Below are positions 44,672-53,942 of a DNA stretch of 64,000 nt, piece after piece; within the stretch, counting starts at the first letter, position 1; each line of letters starts with the position of its first letter. Position numbers and translations under genes: made by a program. The notes below the pieces were generated by a model. That model was not told where the DNA came from and ran no database searches. It worked only from the letters and a program-made list of their open reading frames with translations. Where the stretch lies: assembly GCA_965226805.1 (NCBI GenBank), contig CBDDDW010000020.1, forward strand, positions 1 to 64,000, in the 5' to 3' direction. The DNA comes from CBDDDW01 sp965226805 (GTDB lineage: Bacteria > Chloroflexota > Dehalococcoidia > Lucifugimonadales > JAGWBF01).

Positions 44672-44690
44672 GCCCAGTCCCCCTTTTGAC

Positions 44691-44718
44691 GTAGAGGCGA
44701 CGCATGCGTCGCCTCTAC
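44691..44718. repeat. Perfect 28-bp palindrome
   Basis: GTAGAGGCGACGCA meets its exact complement TGCGTCGCCTCTAC with no loop. It lies 20 bp upstream of the panE ATG. It may be a dispersed palindromic repeat or an operator. Confidence 0.8.
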
Positions 44719-44924
44719 TGGATTAGACCAACATACCATTTGTCAGGCCTCGTTACTATAACACGGCGCCAACCTGAGTCCGATGGTACCGCCGGGGATG
44801 ACGCGCTTTGCCGCACCTTCTCCGCGCCGTTAGGATTGCCGGTGGCATTTTCCCAACTGTTGAGCTAAAATAGTCCCAATCCGCAGGCAGGGCGTGCGCG
44901 TTATCCAGTGTAGGAGGTAGCGTA

Positions 44925-45908
44925 ATGGACAGGGACTATACTATTTGCGTAGGAGCCATCGGGGGTGGGGTATGGCGGAGCCCAGATGGTGGAAACACCT
45001 GGGATCGAATCAAGTCCGTCGTTCCGGCCGAGGGCAATGTGAGGGCGCTGGCGGTATATCCCGACAACCCTCACCGGGTTCTGGCCGGTTCGGACGACGG
45101 TGCCTTCAGTAGTGAGGACAACGGGGCCACCTGGGAAAAGATCGACTCACCTATGGATGGCACACAGATCTGGTCTATCGGCATAGACCCTGTGGACACG
45201 GACACGCTATTCGTTGGCACCAAACCGGATGCGTTTCGCTCCAGAGACGGGGGCAAGAGCTGGGAACAGCTGTCTTTGGGTGTAACCAACCCATGCCCAA
45301 CGGGCGTTCCTCGGACCACGGTGATGATGGTCGATCCCCGGGACCGGCGCACCATTTGGGCCGGAATCGAGGTCGACGGCGTCTACAAGAGCCTGGACGG
45401 GGGGGACACCTGGGTCCACCTGCCTGAGCTTGGGCCTGACCCCTTCCACGGGGACATCCACAGCATGGCCATCAACCCGGGACAAACAACCTCGGTTTAC
45501 GCCACCAGCCCCTTCGGAATCGCCACCACCACCGACGAAGGAGAGAGCTGGCAATACCATGAGTTTCCCAAGTATAACCCGGGCGACAAGAACTCCTACT
45601 GCCGGGGAATGGCGCTAAAGGTGGACGATCCCAACGTCATCTTCGTGGGCAACGGGGACACCATACCGGGATATACAGGAGACATCAGGATGTCAAAGGA
45701 CGGTGGTCTGAGCTGGGATGCAGCGGTTCTACCCGTGGAGCCCAACTCGGTAATATACTGGTTCGCCACGAATCCCGATGTCCCAAACGTGATTGTGGCC
45801 GCCAGCCTCTACGGCTACCTGTACGCCAGCGATGACGGAGGCGACACGTGGCGGAAGCTCAGGAAGGAGCTGGGTGAGATAAGAACGCTGGCCTTGATGC
45901 CCAACTAG
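44925..45908 (+). CDS. BNR/Asp-box repeat beta-propeller protein
   Basis: The 327-residue protein starts at ATG 44925 after TAGGAGG. It has seven Asp-box motifs of the form SxDGGxTW (SPDGGNTW, SEDNGATW, SRDGGKSW, SLDGGDTW, TTDEGESW, SKDGGLSW, SDDGGDTW), making one sialidase- or VPS10-like propeller. No signal peptide is present, so it is probably cytosolic. No glycosidase catalytic residues are apparent. Its stop codon lies within the terminal CTAG of the 206-bp repeat that follows. Confidence 0.85.
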   Translation: MDRDYTICVGAIGGGVWRSPDGGNTWDRIKSVVPAEGNVRALAVYPDNPHRVLAGSDDGAFSSEDNGATWEKIDSPMDGTQIWSIGIDPVDTDTLFVGTKPDAFRSRDGGKSWEQLSLGVTNPCPTGVPRTTVMMVDPRDRRTIWAGIEVDGVYKSLDGGDTWVHLPELGPDPFHGDIHSMAINPGQTTSVYATSPFGIATTTDEGESWQYHEFPKYNPGDKNSYCRGMALKVDDPNVIFVGNGDTIPGYTGDIRMSKDGGLSWDAAVLPVEPNSVIYWFATNPDVPNVIVAASLYGYLYASDDGGDTWRKLRKELGEIRTLALMPN

Positions 45909-46110
45909 CAGGCTGCGAAAGAAAGGGGTGTGCAGAGGGGCGAAGCCCTTTTGCCGGTCCCCCTCAGGCGGAGGAGAGCCAGCCCTGAGCCAGCCAAAGG
46001 GGTGTCCCACAGATATAATTCCTCCCCCTTCTTGGCCAGGCCCGCCCTGAGCGTGCCGAAGGGAAGGGGGCCGGGGGGATGGTCGAAGGAGTTCTTCAGC
46101 ACCCCGCTAG
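45905..46110 (+). repeat. MITE-like repeat family, copy 1 (206 bp)
   Basis: The ends are imperfect inverted repeats (CTAGCAGGCTGCGAAAG; reverse complement of the other end CTAGCGGGGTGCTGAAG). It shares GTGCAGAGGGGCGAAGCCC, TTGGCCAGGCCCG and GCCGAAGGGAAGGGGG with 51009-51179. It contains strong internal hairpins and no gene. Confidence 0.85.
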
Positions 46111-46191
46111 AGACCACTCTTCCCGTAGGCACCGACACACAGGTAAGTGGGGCTCACTCCTGTAAGCTCTTGTAGACACATCAACCTTTGA

Positions 46192-46220
46192 TTGCGGGCA
46201 ATGTAGTGGTGTGTTATAAT
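46192..46220 (+). promoter_or_regulatory. Promoter of rpsO
   Basis: TTGCGG (46192-46197) and TATAAT (46215-46220) are separated by 17 bp, 34 bp before the rpsO start. The -10 is perfect, the -35 partial. Confidence 0.55.
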
Positions 46221-46254
46221 GCCGCAAAGCGTAGAGACGGATCTAAAAGGAGAC

Positions 46255-46521
46255 ATGATCGACACCGAAACGAAGTCCCAGGTGATTGGGGACTTCCAAT
46301 TGCACGAAAGCGACACGGGGTCTGTAGAGGTCCAGGTAGCTCTCCTAACCGAACGGATCAAGGAGCTAACGGAGCACCTCAGGGAGCATCGCAAGGACGT
46401 CCACTCTAGAACTGGACTTCTGAAGCTTGTAGGGCAACGAAGAAGCCTCCTGAACTATCTGACCCGGGAAGATGTCGCGAGATACCGTGCCTTGATAGCT
46501 AGGCTAGGCCTGAGAAGATAG
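46255..46521 (+). CDS. rpsO: 30S ribosomal protein S15
   Basis: ATG 46255 follows AAAAGGAGAC and gives 88 residues, the normal S15 length; an upstream ATG at 46219 is not needed. The characteristic segments are DTGSVEVQVALLTERIKELT, EHRKDVHSRTGLLKLVGQRR and SLLNYLTREDVARYRALIARLGLRR. S15 binds 16S rRNA helices 20-22 early in 30S assembly. It precedes pnp, the classic order. Confidence 0.97.
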   Translation: MIDTETKSQVIGDFQLHESDTGSVEVQVALLTERIKELTEHLREHRKDVHSRTGLLKLVGQRRSLLNYLTREDVARYRALIARLGLRR

Positions 46522-46547
46522 CCCCGACCCTTCGGGGCTCTTCTTTA
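46520..46547 (+). terminator. Rho-independent terminator after rpsO
   Basis: AGCCCCGA and TTCGGGGCT form a GC-rich stem around a tight loop, followed by CTTCTTTATTT. It probably terminates or attenuates transcription between rpsO and pnp. Confidence 0.75.
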
Positions 46548-46597
46548 TTTCTGTCTCTTCGCTGTTCACATACTAGAGAGGTCGTGTAACTTTTGCC

Positions 46598-48867
46598 ATG
46601 CAGTATTCCGTAGAACGAGAGATCGGTGGGAAAACCCTGGTTATCGAGACCGGTAAGTATGCCAATCAGGCCAACGGCGCCGTGCTAATACGTCGCGGAG
46701 AAACGATGCTCCTGGCTACGTATGCTTGTCGGGCCGGCCAAGGCCGGACATAGATTTCTTGCCGCTGACGGTAGATTATGAAGAGCGCCTATATGCGGCA
46801 GGAAGAATTCCCGGCAGCTTCTTCAGACGGGAAGGCAGGCCCACTCAGGAGGCGATCCTTTTCGGACGGCTGACAGACCGTCCGTTGAGACCCTTGTTTC
46901 CCAAGGGGCTTCGAAACGACGTCCAGATAATCTTGACGGTACTGTCCGTAGACAAAGAGAACCCACCCGAGATCCTGGGTATCGTGGGCGCATCGGCCGC
47001 CCTTTCCATATCCGATATACCCTTCGATGGGCCTGTGGGGGCCAGCAGGGTATCCCATGCGGACACAAGTTACGTAATCAATCCCACGTATAAAGAGATC
47101 AACGACGGGGAATTGAGTGTTGTGGTCGCCGGCACCAGGGACGCGGTGATGATGGTGGAAGCGGAGGCCCAAGAGGCATCGGAAGAGGTGGTCCTCGAGG
47201 CCATACGCCGCGCTCAGGAGGCCAACGGCCAAGTCATAGATATGATTCAGGAAATGGTAACGGCCGTCGGAAAGCCCAAAATTGCCCTTGGCCCCGCCGA
47301 ATCTGACCTGGACCTGGAAGCGGAGATCGGCGCGGCTCTAGACGGCAAGCTGTCTCGGGCGCTTGAGGCCGGGGGCGACAAAGCCCAACAGGAAGACGCC
47401 CTTGGGGCGCTAGAGGCCGAGGTGCGAGAGCGATTCGATCAGCAATACCCGGCACAGGCCATCGCCGGGACCTTCGAGTCCATTGTCAAGAGGGAGACCC
47501 GCTCCCGAATCCTGGATAAAGGAATTCGGCCCGATGGCAGATCGACTACCGAGATCCGTCCGATAAGCTGTGGAGTAGAGATCCTGCCCCGCGCTCACGG
47601 CAGCGGCCTTTTCACCCGTGGGGAGACTCAGGTCCTCAGCATAGCTACTCTGGCCTCCATAGGTATGAAGCAGAAGCTGGATTCGCTGAGTCCCGAAGAG
47701 ACCAAGCGGTTCATGCACCACTACAATTTTTCTCCCTTTTCCGTGGGAGAGGTCAAACGCCTTGGTACGGGCCGCCGGGAGGTCGGGCACGGAGCGCTGG
47801 CGGAGCGGGCACTCTTGTCGGCCATCCCCAGCGAAGAGGATTTTCCATACGCAATCAGGCTTGTCTCGGAAGTCCTTAGCTCCAATGGCAGCACCTCCAT
47901 GGCAAGTGTCTGCGCGAGTACCCTGGCCCTCATGGACGCGGGAGTGCCCATGAAGAGTCCCGTCGCGGGCGTGGCAATGGGCTTGGTCATGGGAGAGGAT
48001 GGCCGCTATTCGGTCCTCACGGACATTGCGGGAGTGGAAGACCATCTGGGCGATATGGACTTCAAGGTGGCGGGTACCGCACAGGGCATCAACGCCCTAC
48101 AGATGGATATCAAACTCAAGGGAATCACCTACGAAGTGATGGAGCAGGCCTTGAAGCAGGCTCGGGAGGGCCGCCTTTTCATTCTGGATAAGATGCGAGA
48201 AGCGATCGCCGAACCCAGGGCCCAGGTTAGCCCCCATGCCCCGAAAATGCTGCGCATGGTGATCCCGGTAGACAAGATCGGCGCCCTGATCGGGCCGGGC
48301 GGGAAAACGATCCGGGCCATCCAGGAAGACACCGGAGTGAACATAGATACAGAGGACGATGGGACTGTGCTCATATCCGGGCTGGACAGCGAATCGATGG
48401 AGAAGGCCAGGGCTCGAGTGGACGGCCTGACGAGAGAGATACGCATAGGGGACATATTCACGGGAAGAGTGATGCGGGTCACCAATTTCGGGGCGTTTGT
48501 CCAATTGGTGCCCGGCAAGGACGGCCTGATCCGCCTGGAAGACCTTGGAAGCGATCTTGGCGAGGACGGCCTGGAAATGGGTCTGGAGCTGACCGTGATG
48601 GTACAGGAAATAGACCACATGGGTCGGATCAACTTATCCCGTCGGGCCCTGTTCGACGGCCCAGAGGGGCAGGCGGCGCCTGCCGCCAGACCCTCCAGGC
48701 CTCCTTATGCCCAACCGCGCCAGGGAGGTCCGCCTCCAGGCGCCAGGGGTGGGGGTCCCGGGGACAGCCGACGACCGCCGCCTCGACAGGGTGGTGCTCG
48801 ACCCCCATCAGGCCCCGGAAGGAGGCCCTCACCCGGGCCTCCCAGCTTCCGCGACTCAGACAGATAA
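46598..48867 (+). CDS. pnp: Polyribonucleotide nucleotidyltransferase, apparent frameshift near the N-terminus
   Basis: The natural start is ATG 46598 (MQYSVEREIGGKTLVIETGK, ANGAVLIRRGETMLLAT). That frame stops at 46753. The remaining 713 codons are in the -1 frame from about 46726 (SGRPRPDIDFLPLTVDYEER). A one-base deletion near 46724 explains it. Two RNase PH domains, a KH domain (VDKIGALIGPGGKTIRAIQE), an S1 domain (GDIFTGRVMRVTNFGAFVQL) and a Pro/Gly/Arg-rich tail are intact. PNPase degrades RNA 3'-5' phosphorolytically. A sequencing error is a serious alternative to a real lesion. Confidence 0.9.
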
Positions 48868-48997
48868 TACTCCCCGGCCTAGCGGTACCGTCAGGCCCCA
48901 CGCTGGTCTGAAAGAGCCCTACCGTTGTTTCCTGTCTCAAACTCCCCCCATTGACCTCTACTCGCTAGAGCTCCTACTCGAACGGACGGAGGATGAA

Positions 48998-49789
48998 ATG
49001 GCATCGATACGGGTGGTAGTTAACGGCGCGGCCGGCAAGATGGGTCGCGAGGTCCTCTCCTCCCTTTGCCGGGAGCCCGACATGCATCCTGTGGGGGCAG
49101 TGGATGTGCATCCGGGAGACGCGTTGGACCTCCCAGACGGCTCTGGTAGTATCCCCCTATCCAGGAGCCTAGAGAAGATCCTGGAAATCACCTCCCCTCA
49201 GGTGCTCGTCGACTTTAGCCAGGCAGAAGCGACCATGGCGGCGGTCCCGATCGCAGCTGGGCACGGAGTCAACGTAGTGATTGGTACCACAGGGCTCGGT
49301 GATGAGTTCCTGAAAGAGCTGGAACGCCTCTCGACCGAGAAGGGGATAGGCATTGTCGCGGCGCCCAATTTCGCCTTGGGAGCGGTGCTCCTCCTCCACT
49401 TGGCCAAGCAGGCAGCCCCTTTCTTCGACTACGTAGACATAATAGAGTCCCACCACGAGGCTAAAATAGACGCCCCGTCGGGCACTGCCCTGGCAATGGC
49501 CAGGGCTATTGCTCCAGACCGGGAGTACAAGCGGAATGTCCCTCAGAAGGAGACGCTACCCGGCACACGAGGCGGGGAATACAATGGCGTAAGCATCCAC
49601 AGCGTCCGGATGCCGGGCCGCAGTGCCCACCATGAGATCATCTTCGGTGCGGCAGGCCAGACACTCTCCCTGCGGCACGACACGCTAGGGCGAGACTGCT
49701 ATATGCCGGGGGTGATGAGCGCGATACGAAAGGTTGTGGATATCAAAGGCCTCGTGGTAGGCTTGGATAACATCCTGGACCTGAAGTAA
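48998..49789 (+). CDS. dapB: 4-Hydroxy-tetrahydrodipicolinate reductase
   Basis: ATG 48998 follows GACGGAGGATGAA and gives 263 residues; the open frame to 48707 overlaps pnp and is not used. NAD(P) binding: VVVNGAAGKMGREVL. The catalytic loop is IESHHEAKIDAPSGTALAMA (HHxxKxDAPSGTA), and VVIGTTGLGDEFL and APNFALGAVLL are also typical. It reduces HTPA in the diaminopimelate/lysine pathway. asd and dapA follow, forming a compact lysine-synthesis cluster. Confidence 0.95.
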   Translation: MASIRVVVNGAAGKMGREVLSSLCREPDMHPVGAVDVHPGDALDLPDGSGSIPLSRSLEKILEITSPQVLVDFSQAEATMAAVPIAAGHGVNVVIGTTGLGDEFLKELERLSTEKGIGIVAAPNFALGAVLLLHLAKQAAPFFDYVDIIESHHEAKIDAPSGTALAMARAIAPDREYKRNVPQKETLPGTRGGEYNGVSIHSVRMPGRSAHHEIIFGAAGQTLSLRHDTLGRDCYMPGVMSAIRKVVDIKGLVVGLDNILDLK

Positions 49790-49804
49790 AGGAACACACC
49801 ACCT

Positions 49805-50869
49805 ATGGAAAAGGTCAGCATAGCCGTCGTGGGTGCCACAGGCGCCGTCGGCCGGGAGTTCCTGAGAATCCTCGAGGAACGACGGTTTCCCGCCAGCGAG
49901 ATCAGGCTACTTGCGTCTCACCGGTCCGCAGGATCTCGACTGAAAGTCATGGGCCAGGATCTGATTGTAGAGGAGACCACTCCAGACTCCTTTAACGGTG
50001 TCGACATCGCCTTCATCTCAGCTAGCGGCAATCTGAGCGGGGAGTTCGCGCCCCTGGCCGTGCAGGCGGGGGCGCTGGTTATCGACGACAGCTCCTACTT
50101 CCGCATGGAGCCGGAGGTGCCGCTGGTTGTGCCGGAGGTCAACGGCCAGGACGTAGAGTGGCACCAGGGAATCATATCCATCCCTAACTGCTCCACCACC
50201 CCTCTGGTGATGGTGGCCCATGCGCTGCGAGGTCTGAGTCCCATTATTCGAATCATCGCGGACACCTATCAGTCGGTCTCAGGTGCCGGAGGCGCGGCCA
50301 TGAAAGAGCTCAAGGAACAGAGCCGTGTCCTGCTGGACGGAGGGCGGCCGAACCCTCGATCCTTGCCCCACCAGATCGGCTTCAACGTGATACCCCGCAT
50401 CGACGGCTTCCTCCCGGACGGATACACCAGGGAGGAAGAGAAGATGATGCGGGAGACACGCAAGATCATGCACCAACCCGAGCTCTCTTTGTCCGCCACC
50501 TGCGTGCGTGTGCCGGTATACGTATCCCACAGCGCCGCCCTCCACGTAGAGCTTGCGGACCCGGTCACTCCAGAGGAAGCCAGAGATGCCCTGCGCGGCA
50601 TGCCCGGAGTCAAGGTGCTGGACGACCCGGGAGAGAGCCTGTACCCCATGCCCTCGGATGTGGCGGGCGCCGACGACGTCTACGTCGGACGCATACGAAA
50701 GGACGTGTCCCATCCAAACGGGCTGGCCCTGTGGGTGGTGTCAGACAACCTCAGAAAAGGGGCCGCCCTCAACGCTATGCAGATCGCGGAAGAGGTGCTC
50801 AAGCGAGACTGCGTCAGGCCAGCCACACATGCTTACGCCATGGGGTCCAGTTTCGATGAACAAGGTTGA
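49805..50869 (+). CDS. asd: Aspartate-semialdehyde dehydrogenase
   Basis: The 354-residue enzyme lies 15 bp after dapB. The NADP-binding motif is VVGATGAVGREFLRILEER; the catalytic cysteine is in IISIPNCSTTPLVMVAHALR; the later active-site segment ATCVRVPVYVSHSAALHVEL and VVSDNLRKGAALNAMQIAEE are typical. It converts aspartyl phosphate to the semialdehyde, the branch point for lysine, threonine and methionine. Its 3' end overlaps the start of a small ORF by 13 bp. Confidence 0.96.
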   Translation: MEKVSIAVVGATGAVGREFLRILEERRFPASEIRLLASHRSAGSRLKVMGQDLIVEETTPDSFNGVDIAFISASGNLSGEFAPLAVQAGALVIDDSSYFRMEPEVPLVVPEVNGQDVEWHQGIISIPNCSTTPLVMVAHALRGLSPIIRIIADTYQSVSGAGGAAMKELKEQSRVLLDGGRPNPRSLPHQIGFNVIPRIDGFLPDGYTREEEKMMRETRKIMHQPELSLSATCVRVPVYVSHSAALHVELADPVTPEEARDALRGMPGVKVLDDPGESLYPMPSDVAGADDVYVGRIRKDVSHPNGLALWVVSDNLRKGAALNAMQIAEEVLKRDCVRPATHAYAMGSSFDEQG

Positions 50870-51023
50870 TGGTACATCCGGATCATCATTCGAGAAGGAC
50901 CTCGCTTTTTACGAGTCTGATGAAGGGTCATTCCGGGACGGGTACATCGGGAAATACTTAGCCATCATAGATAAGTCGTTCGTGGATTCAGACTCAGAAT
51001 TCTCACCTCTAGCAGGCTGGTGA
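50857..51023 (+). pseudogene. DUF5678-like small protein truncated by a repeat element
   Basis: ATG 50857 overlaps the end of asd. The frame reads SSFEKDLAFYESDEGSFRDG then YIGKYLAIIDKSFVDSDSEF, the start of the DUF5678 pattern (acidic helix, GKYVA strand, turn). After 51009 it runs into the 171-bp repeat and stops within five codons. The conserved C-terminal helix is missing, so the insertion truncated this gene. Confidence 0.6.
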
Positions 51024-51179
51024 AAACGGGAGTGCAGAGGGGCGAAGCCCCTTTGCCTGGAGTCTGAGGGTGTCCCTCAGATAGAAGTTCTTCCCCCTTC
51101 CTGGCCAGGCCCGTCCTGAGCCTGCCGAAGGGAAGGGGGCCCGGGGGATTGTCGGAAGGGTTTTTCAGCACCCTGCTGG
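51009..51179 (+). repeat. MITE-like repeat family, copy 2 (171 bp)
   Basis: It starts CTAGCAGGCTGGTGAAAA, and the reverse complement of its other end is CCAGCAGGGTGCTGAAAA. It is related to 45905-46110 but is shorter in the middle. It interrupts a DUF5678-like gene and lies 50 bp upstream of dapA. Confidence 0.85.
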
Positions 51180-51228
51180 ACGGAATCTGAGGAACCTCAC
51201 AAGACACGCCAAGCAAGGAGGGGACGCT

Positions 51229-52125
51229 GTGACGGACATAGGCAGGCTAATCACTGCAATGGTCACTCCTTTTGACAATGATGGACAGGTGGACTACGAG
51301 CAGGCCAAGCGCCTGGCCAAGGCCCTTCTGGACTCGGGCAGCGACGGCGTGATCGTCTCAGGTACCACCGGTGAATCCCCTTCCCTCAGCACGGAGGAGA
51401 AGCTGCGCCTCTTCGCGGAGGTCAAGGGTGCCCTGGGGGATAGGGGCGCCGTCATAGCCGGGACGGCCAACTACAACACGGCGGAGAGCATAGAGCTGAG
51501 CAAAGAGGCCGAGAGGCAAGGAGTGGACGGCCTGCTGCTGGTGGTCCCATACTACAACAAACCTCCCCAGGAGGGCCTGTACCAGCACTTCAAGGCGATC
51601 GCCTCGGCCGTGCACATCCCGTGCATCCTCTACAACGTCCCAAGCCGGACGAGCTTGAACATGGCAGCGGAGACGACCCTGCGCCTAGGCCAGGTGGACA
51701 ACATCGTGGGGGTGAAGGAGGCGGGCAGCGACATGGACCAGATCGCCTGCATCATTCACGGGGCCCCGGACGGCTTCAAGGTCTGGAGCGGCAACGACAA
51801 CGAGACCTTTTACATCATGGCCATGGGTGGCTACGGGGTGGTCAGCGTCGCTTCTCACGTGGTAGGCAGCCAGATCAAGCAGATGATGGGCCTTTTGCTA
51901 GAGGGCGACATTGAGAGGGCAGCTTCCGAGCACCGCAGGCTCCACGCCCTGTTCAAGGTGCTGTTCATCGTCTCCAACCCGATTCCGGTCAAGCACTCAC
52001 TGAACCGGGTCGGTTTCAATGTTGGCAGCCCGAGGCTCCCTTTGGTGCCACCCGACGCGGCGTCGGCACAGAAGATCAACGAAGTCCTGGACCGCTACGA
52101 GATTGACCTACCGATTCCGGGCTAG
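51229..52125 (+). CDS. dapA: 4-Hydroxy-tetrahydrodipicolinate synthase
   Basis: GTG 51229 follows CAAGGAGGGG and gives 298 residues. The family marks are AMVTPFDNDGQVDYEQAKRL, GVIVSGTTGESPSLSTEEKL, VVPYYNKPPQEGLYQHFKAI with the tyrosine, LYNVPSRTSLNMAAET, and the Schiff-base lysine in NIVGVKEAGSDMDQI. It condenses aspartate semialdehyde with pyruvate. A repeat element separates it from asd, which may weaken co-transcription. Confidence 0.96.
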   Translation: MTDIGRLITAMVTPFDNDGQVDYEQAKRLAKALLDSGSDGVIVSGTTGESPSLSTEEKLRLFAEVKGALGDRGAVIAGTANYNTAESIELSKEAERQGVDGLLLVVPYYNKPPQEGLYQHFKAIASAVHIPCILYNVPSRTSLNMAAETTLRLGQVDNIVGVKEAGSDMDQIACIIHGAPDGFKVWSGNDNETFYIMAMGGYGVVSVASHVVGSQIKQMMGLLLEGDIERAASEHRRLHALFKVLFIVSNPIPVKHSLNRVGFNVGSPRLPLVPPDAASAQKINEVLDRYEIDLPIPG

Positions 52126-52144
52126 AGTCCTGGCGTTTGGGACC

Positions 52145-53428
52145 TTAGAGAATCAGCTCTACCAGGATCGTCTCCCAGCGCTGAGGGCCCGTCGAGATTA
52201 TGTGGATGGGGCACCCCACCAGCTCCTCGATGCGCCTGACGTAGGCTACGGCCTCCTTGGGAAGCTGCGAGATATCCGTAGCGCTGGCCGTAGGCTGGTC
52301 CCAACCGGGCATCTCCTCATATATCGGCTCACACATCTCCAGCTTAGCGATGCTCGCGGGGAAATGTTCGACGGCTTCGTCGCCTACCTTGTAACCGACA
52401 CACATCTTCAACGATGGAAAGCCGTCCAGCACGTCCAGCCGGGTCAGCACCAAAGACGTGAAGCCATTGATGAGGCCGCTGTACCGTCCGGCCACGGCGT
52501 CGAACCAGCCGATGCGCCTGGCCCTTCCTGTGGTAGTGCCATATTCCCAGGCTCTTTCTCTGAGGGCGTCGCCGGTGGCGTCGTCCATCTCGGTGGTCAG
52601 CGGCCCACCACCCACCCTCGTAGAGTAGGCCTTGAAGACACCAGTGCTGCTGACGATGTCACGGGGGCCGAGGCCCAGGCCCGTACACGCCCCTCCGACA
52701 GACGGCGAGGAGGAAGTGACGTATGGGTAGGTCCCATGGTCCAGGTCCAGCATTGTCCCCTGAGCACCTTCCAGCAGGACCTTGCCCCCTTTTGCCAGGG
52801 TGTCGTGGATCATAACCTCGGTGTATCCCAAATGGGGTTCGAGCCGGCGGCCCCACTCGACGCACTTCTCGTACAGCTCATCCAGAGATACGGGGGCCTC
52901 GCCGTAAATCTTGGTGATCATCGTGTTCTTGGACTCGACCACCTGCTTCAGTCGCGTGCGCAGGCGATCTGGCTCGAGGAGCTCCCCCGCCCGTATTCCA
53001 ACCCGGCCAGTCTTGTCCATGTACGCGGGCCCGACCCCACTTTGGGTGGTGCCGATGGCGCCCGAACCCCTGGACTTCTCTTCCAGCCGGTCCAGCAGAA
53101 CGTGATAGGGCATGATTAGATGGGCCCGCTCACTGACGTAAAGGCGGCTGGTATCCACGCCTCTGGATTCCAGACCTTCGATCTCTCGGAGAAGCACGTC
53201 CGGGTCCACTACGACGCCGTTGCCGATAATGCAGGTGGCTTGAGCCCAGAAAATGCCCGATGGAACCAGATGGAGGCTGAATTCCCCGTTCTCGTTGACC
53301 ACGGTATGGCCGGCGTTGTTACCCCCAGCGTACCTGACCACACAGTCGGCACGCTCGGCCAGGTAGTCTACGACCTTCCCCTTGCCTTCATCCCCCCATT
53401 GGCCGCCTACCACGGCGTAACCTGGCAT
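52145..53428 (-). CDS. purA: Adenylosuccinate synthetase
   Basis: ATG 53428 follows CGGAGGGGGAA and starts MPGYAVVGGQWGDEGKGKVV, giving 427 residues; TTG 53449 is an upstream alternative. The GTP-binding P-loop-like GGQWGDEGKGK, the GNNAGHTVV active-site histidine segment, GPAYMDKTGRVGIRAGEL, and GAQGTMLDLDHGTYPYVTSS are clear. It makes adenylosuccinate from IMP and aspartate. It is convergent with dapA. Confidence 0.97.
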   Translation of the reverse strand: MPGYAVVGGQWGDEGKGKVVDYLAERADCVVRYAGGNNAGHTVVNENGEFSLHLVPSGIFWAQATCIIGNGVVVDPDVLLREIEGLESRGVDTSRLYVSERAHLIMPYHVLLDRLEEKSRGSGAIGTTQSGVGPAYMDKTGRVGIRAGELLEPDRLRTRLKQVVESKNTMITKIYGEAPVSLDELYEKCVEWGRRLEPHLGYTEVMIHDTLAKGGKVLLEGAQGTMLDLDHGTYPYVTSSSPSVGGACTGLGLGPRDIVSSTGVFKAYSTRVGGGPLTTEMDDATGDALRERAWEYGTTTGRARRIGWFDAVAGRYSGLINGFTSLVLTRLDVLDGFPSLKMCVGYKVGDEAVEHFPASIAKLEMCEPIYEEMPGWDQPTASATDISQLPKEAVAYVRRIEELVGCPIHIISTGPQRWETILVELIL

Positions 53429-53658
53429 TTCCCCCTCCGTTCGGGTCAATAGTCCGAGTCAGGTTACCGTCCGGCGCGAATCGCGACACTGCGCTACCCA
53501 TGCGCCGCCCTCAGAGTAATGCCTGAATGGACGCCTTGGAGCTATCTAGAGGACAAACCTTGGGCAGTATATCAAATATGGCAATCCATGGGAAGAAGCC
53601 CGCGCGATATCCCGCCTATCGAGAACCGTGTTCCTTTCGCGTGTCGTTGTAGCTGTGC

Positions 53659-53664
53659 TATAAT
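53659..53664 (+). promoter_or_regulatory. Possible -10 box upstream of the prs repeat
   Basis: TATAAT occurs 60 bp before the 169-bp repeat that lies between it and prs. No good -35 is seen at 16-18 bp. If it is the prs promoter, the repeat is now in the leader. Confidence 0.25.
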
Positions 53665-53724
53665 TCTCCTGGAAGTCCCAATCCGGCTAGCAGACGATAG
53701 CCGGGATCGCAAGCCTTTGGGATA

Positions 53725-53893
53725 CTAGTCTAGTGTCTCGTATATAGCATTACAATGCTGATATGAGGAGGTCCTCCCCGCGAACCCCGGTCTCACCCTC
53801 ACCTCAATCCTCTCCCATAGGGAGAGGAGGCAGACCGGGGGGCCACGTCGAGCGCTGACGTATTGTAAACCCATTTGGCAGACACACGACTAG
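53725..53893 (+). repeat. 169-bp MITE-like repeat, copy 2
   Basis: The copy is the exact reverse complement of 14483-14651. Its hairpin is CCCCGGTCT (53785-53793) with AGACCGGGG (53832-53840), enclosing CCTCTCCC/GGGAGAGG. It ends 49 bp before the prs ATG in the same relative orientation as copy 1 to its downstream gene. Confidence 0.9.
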
Positions 53894-53942
53894 GTTTGGG
53901 CGCCTTCAACAAGAAGCAAAATCTTGTCATTAGGGGAAGATA

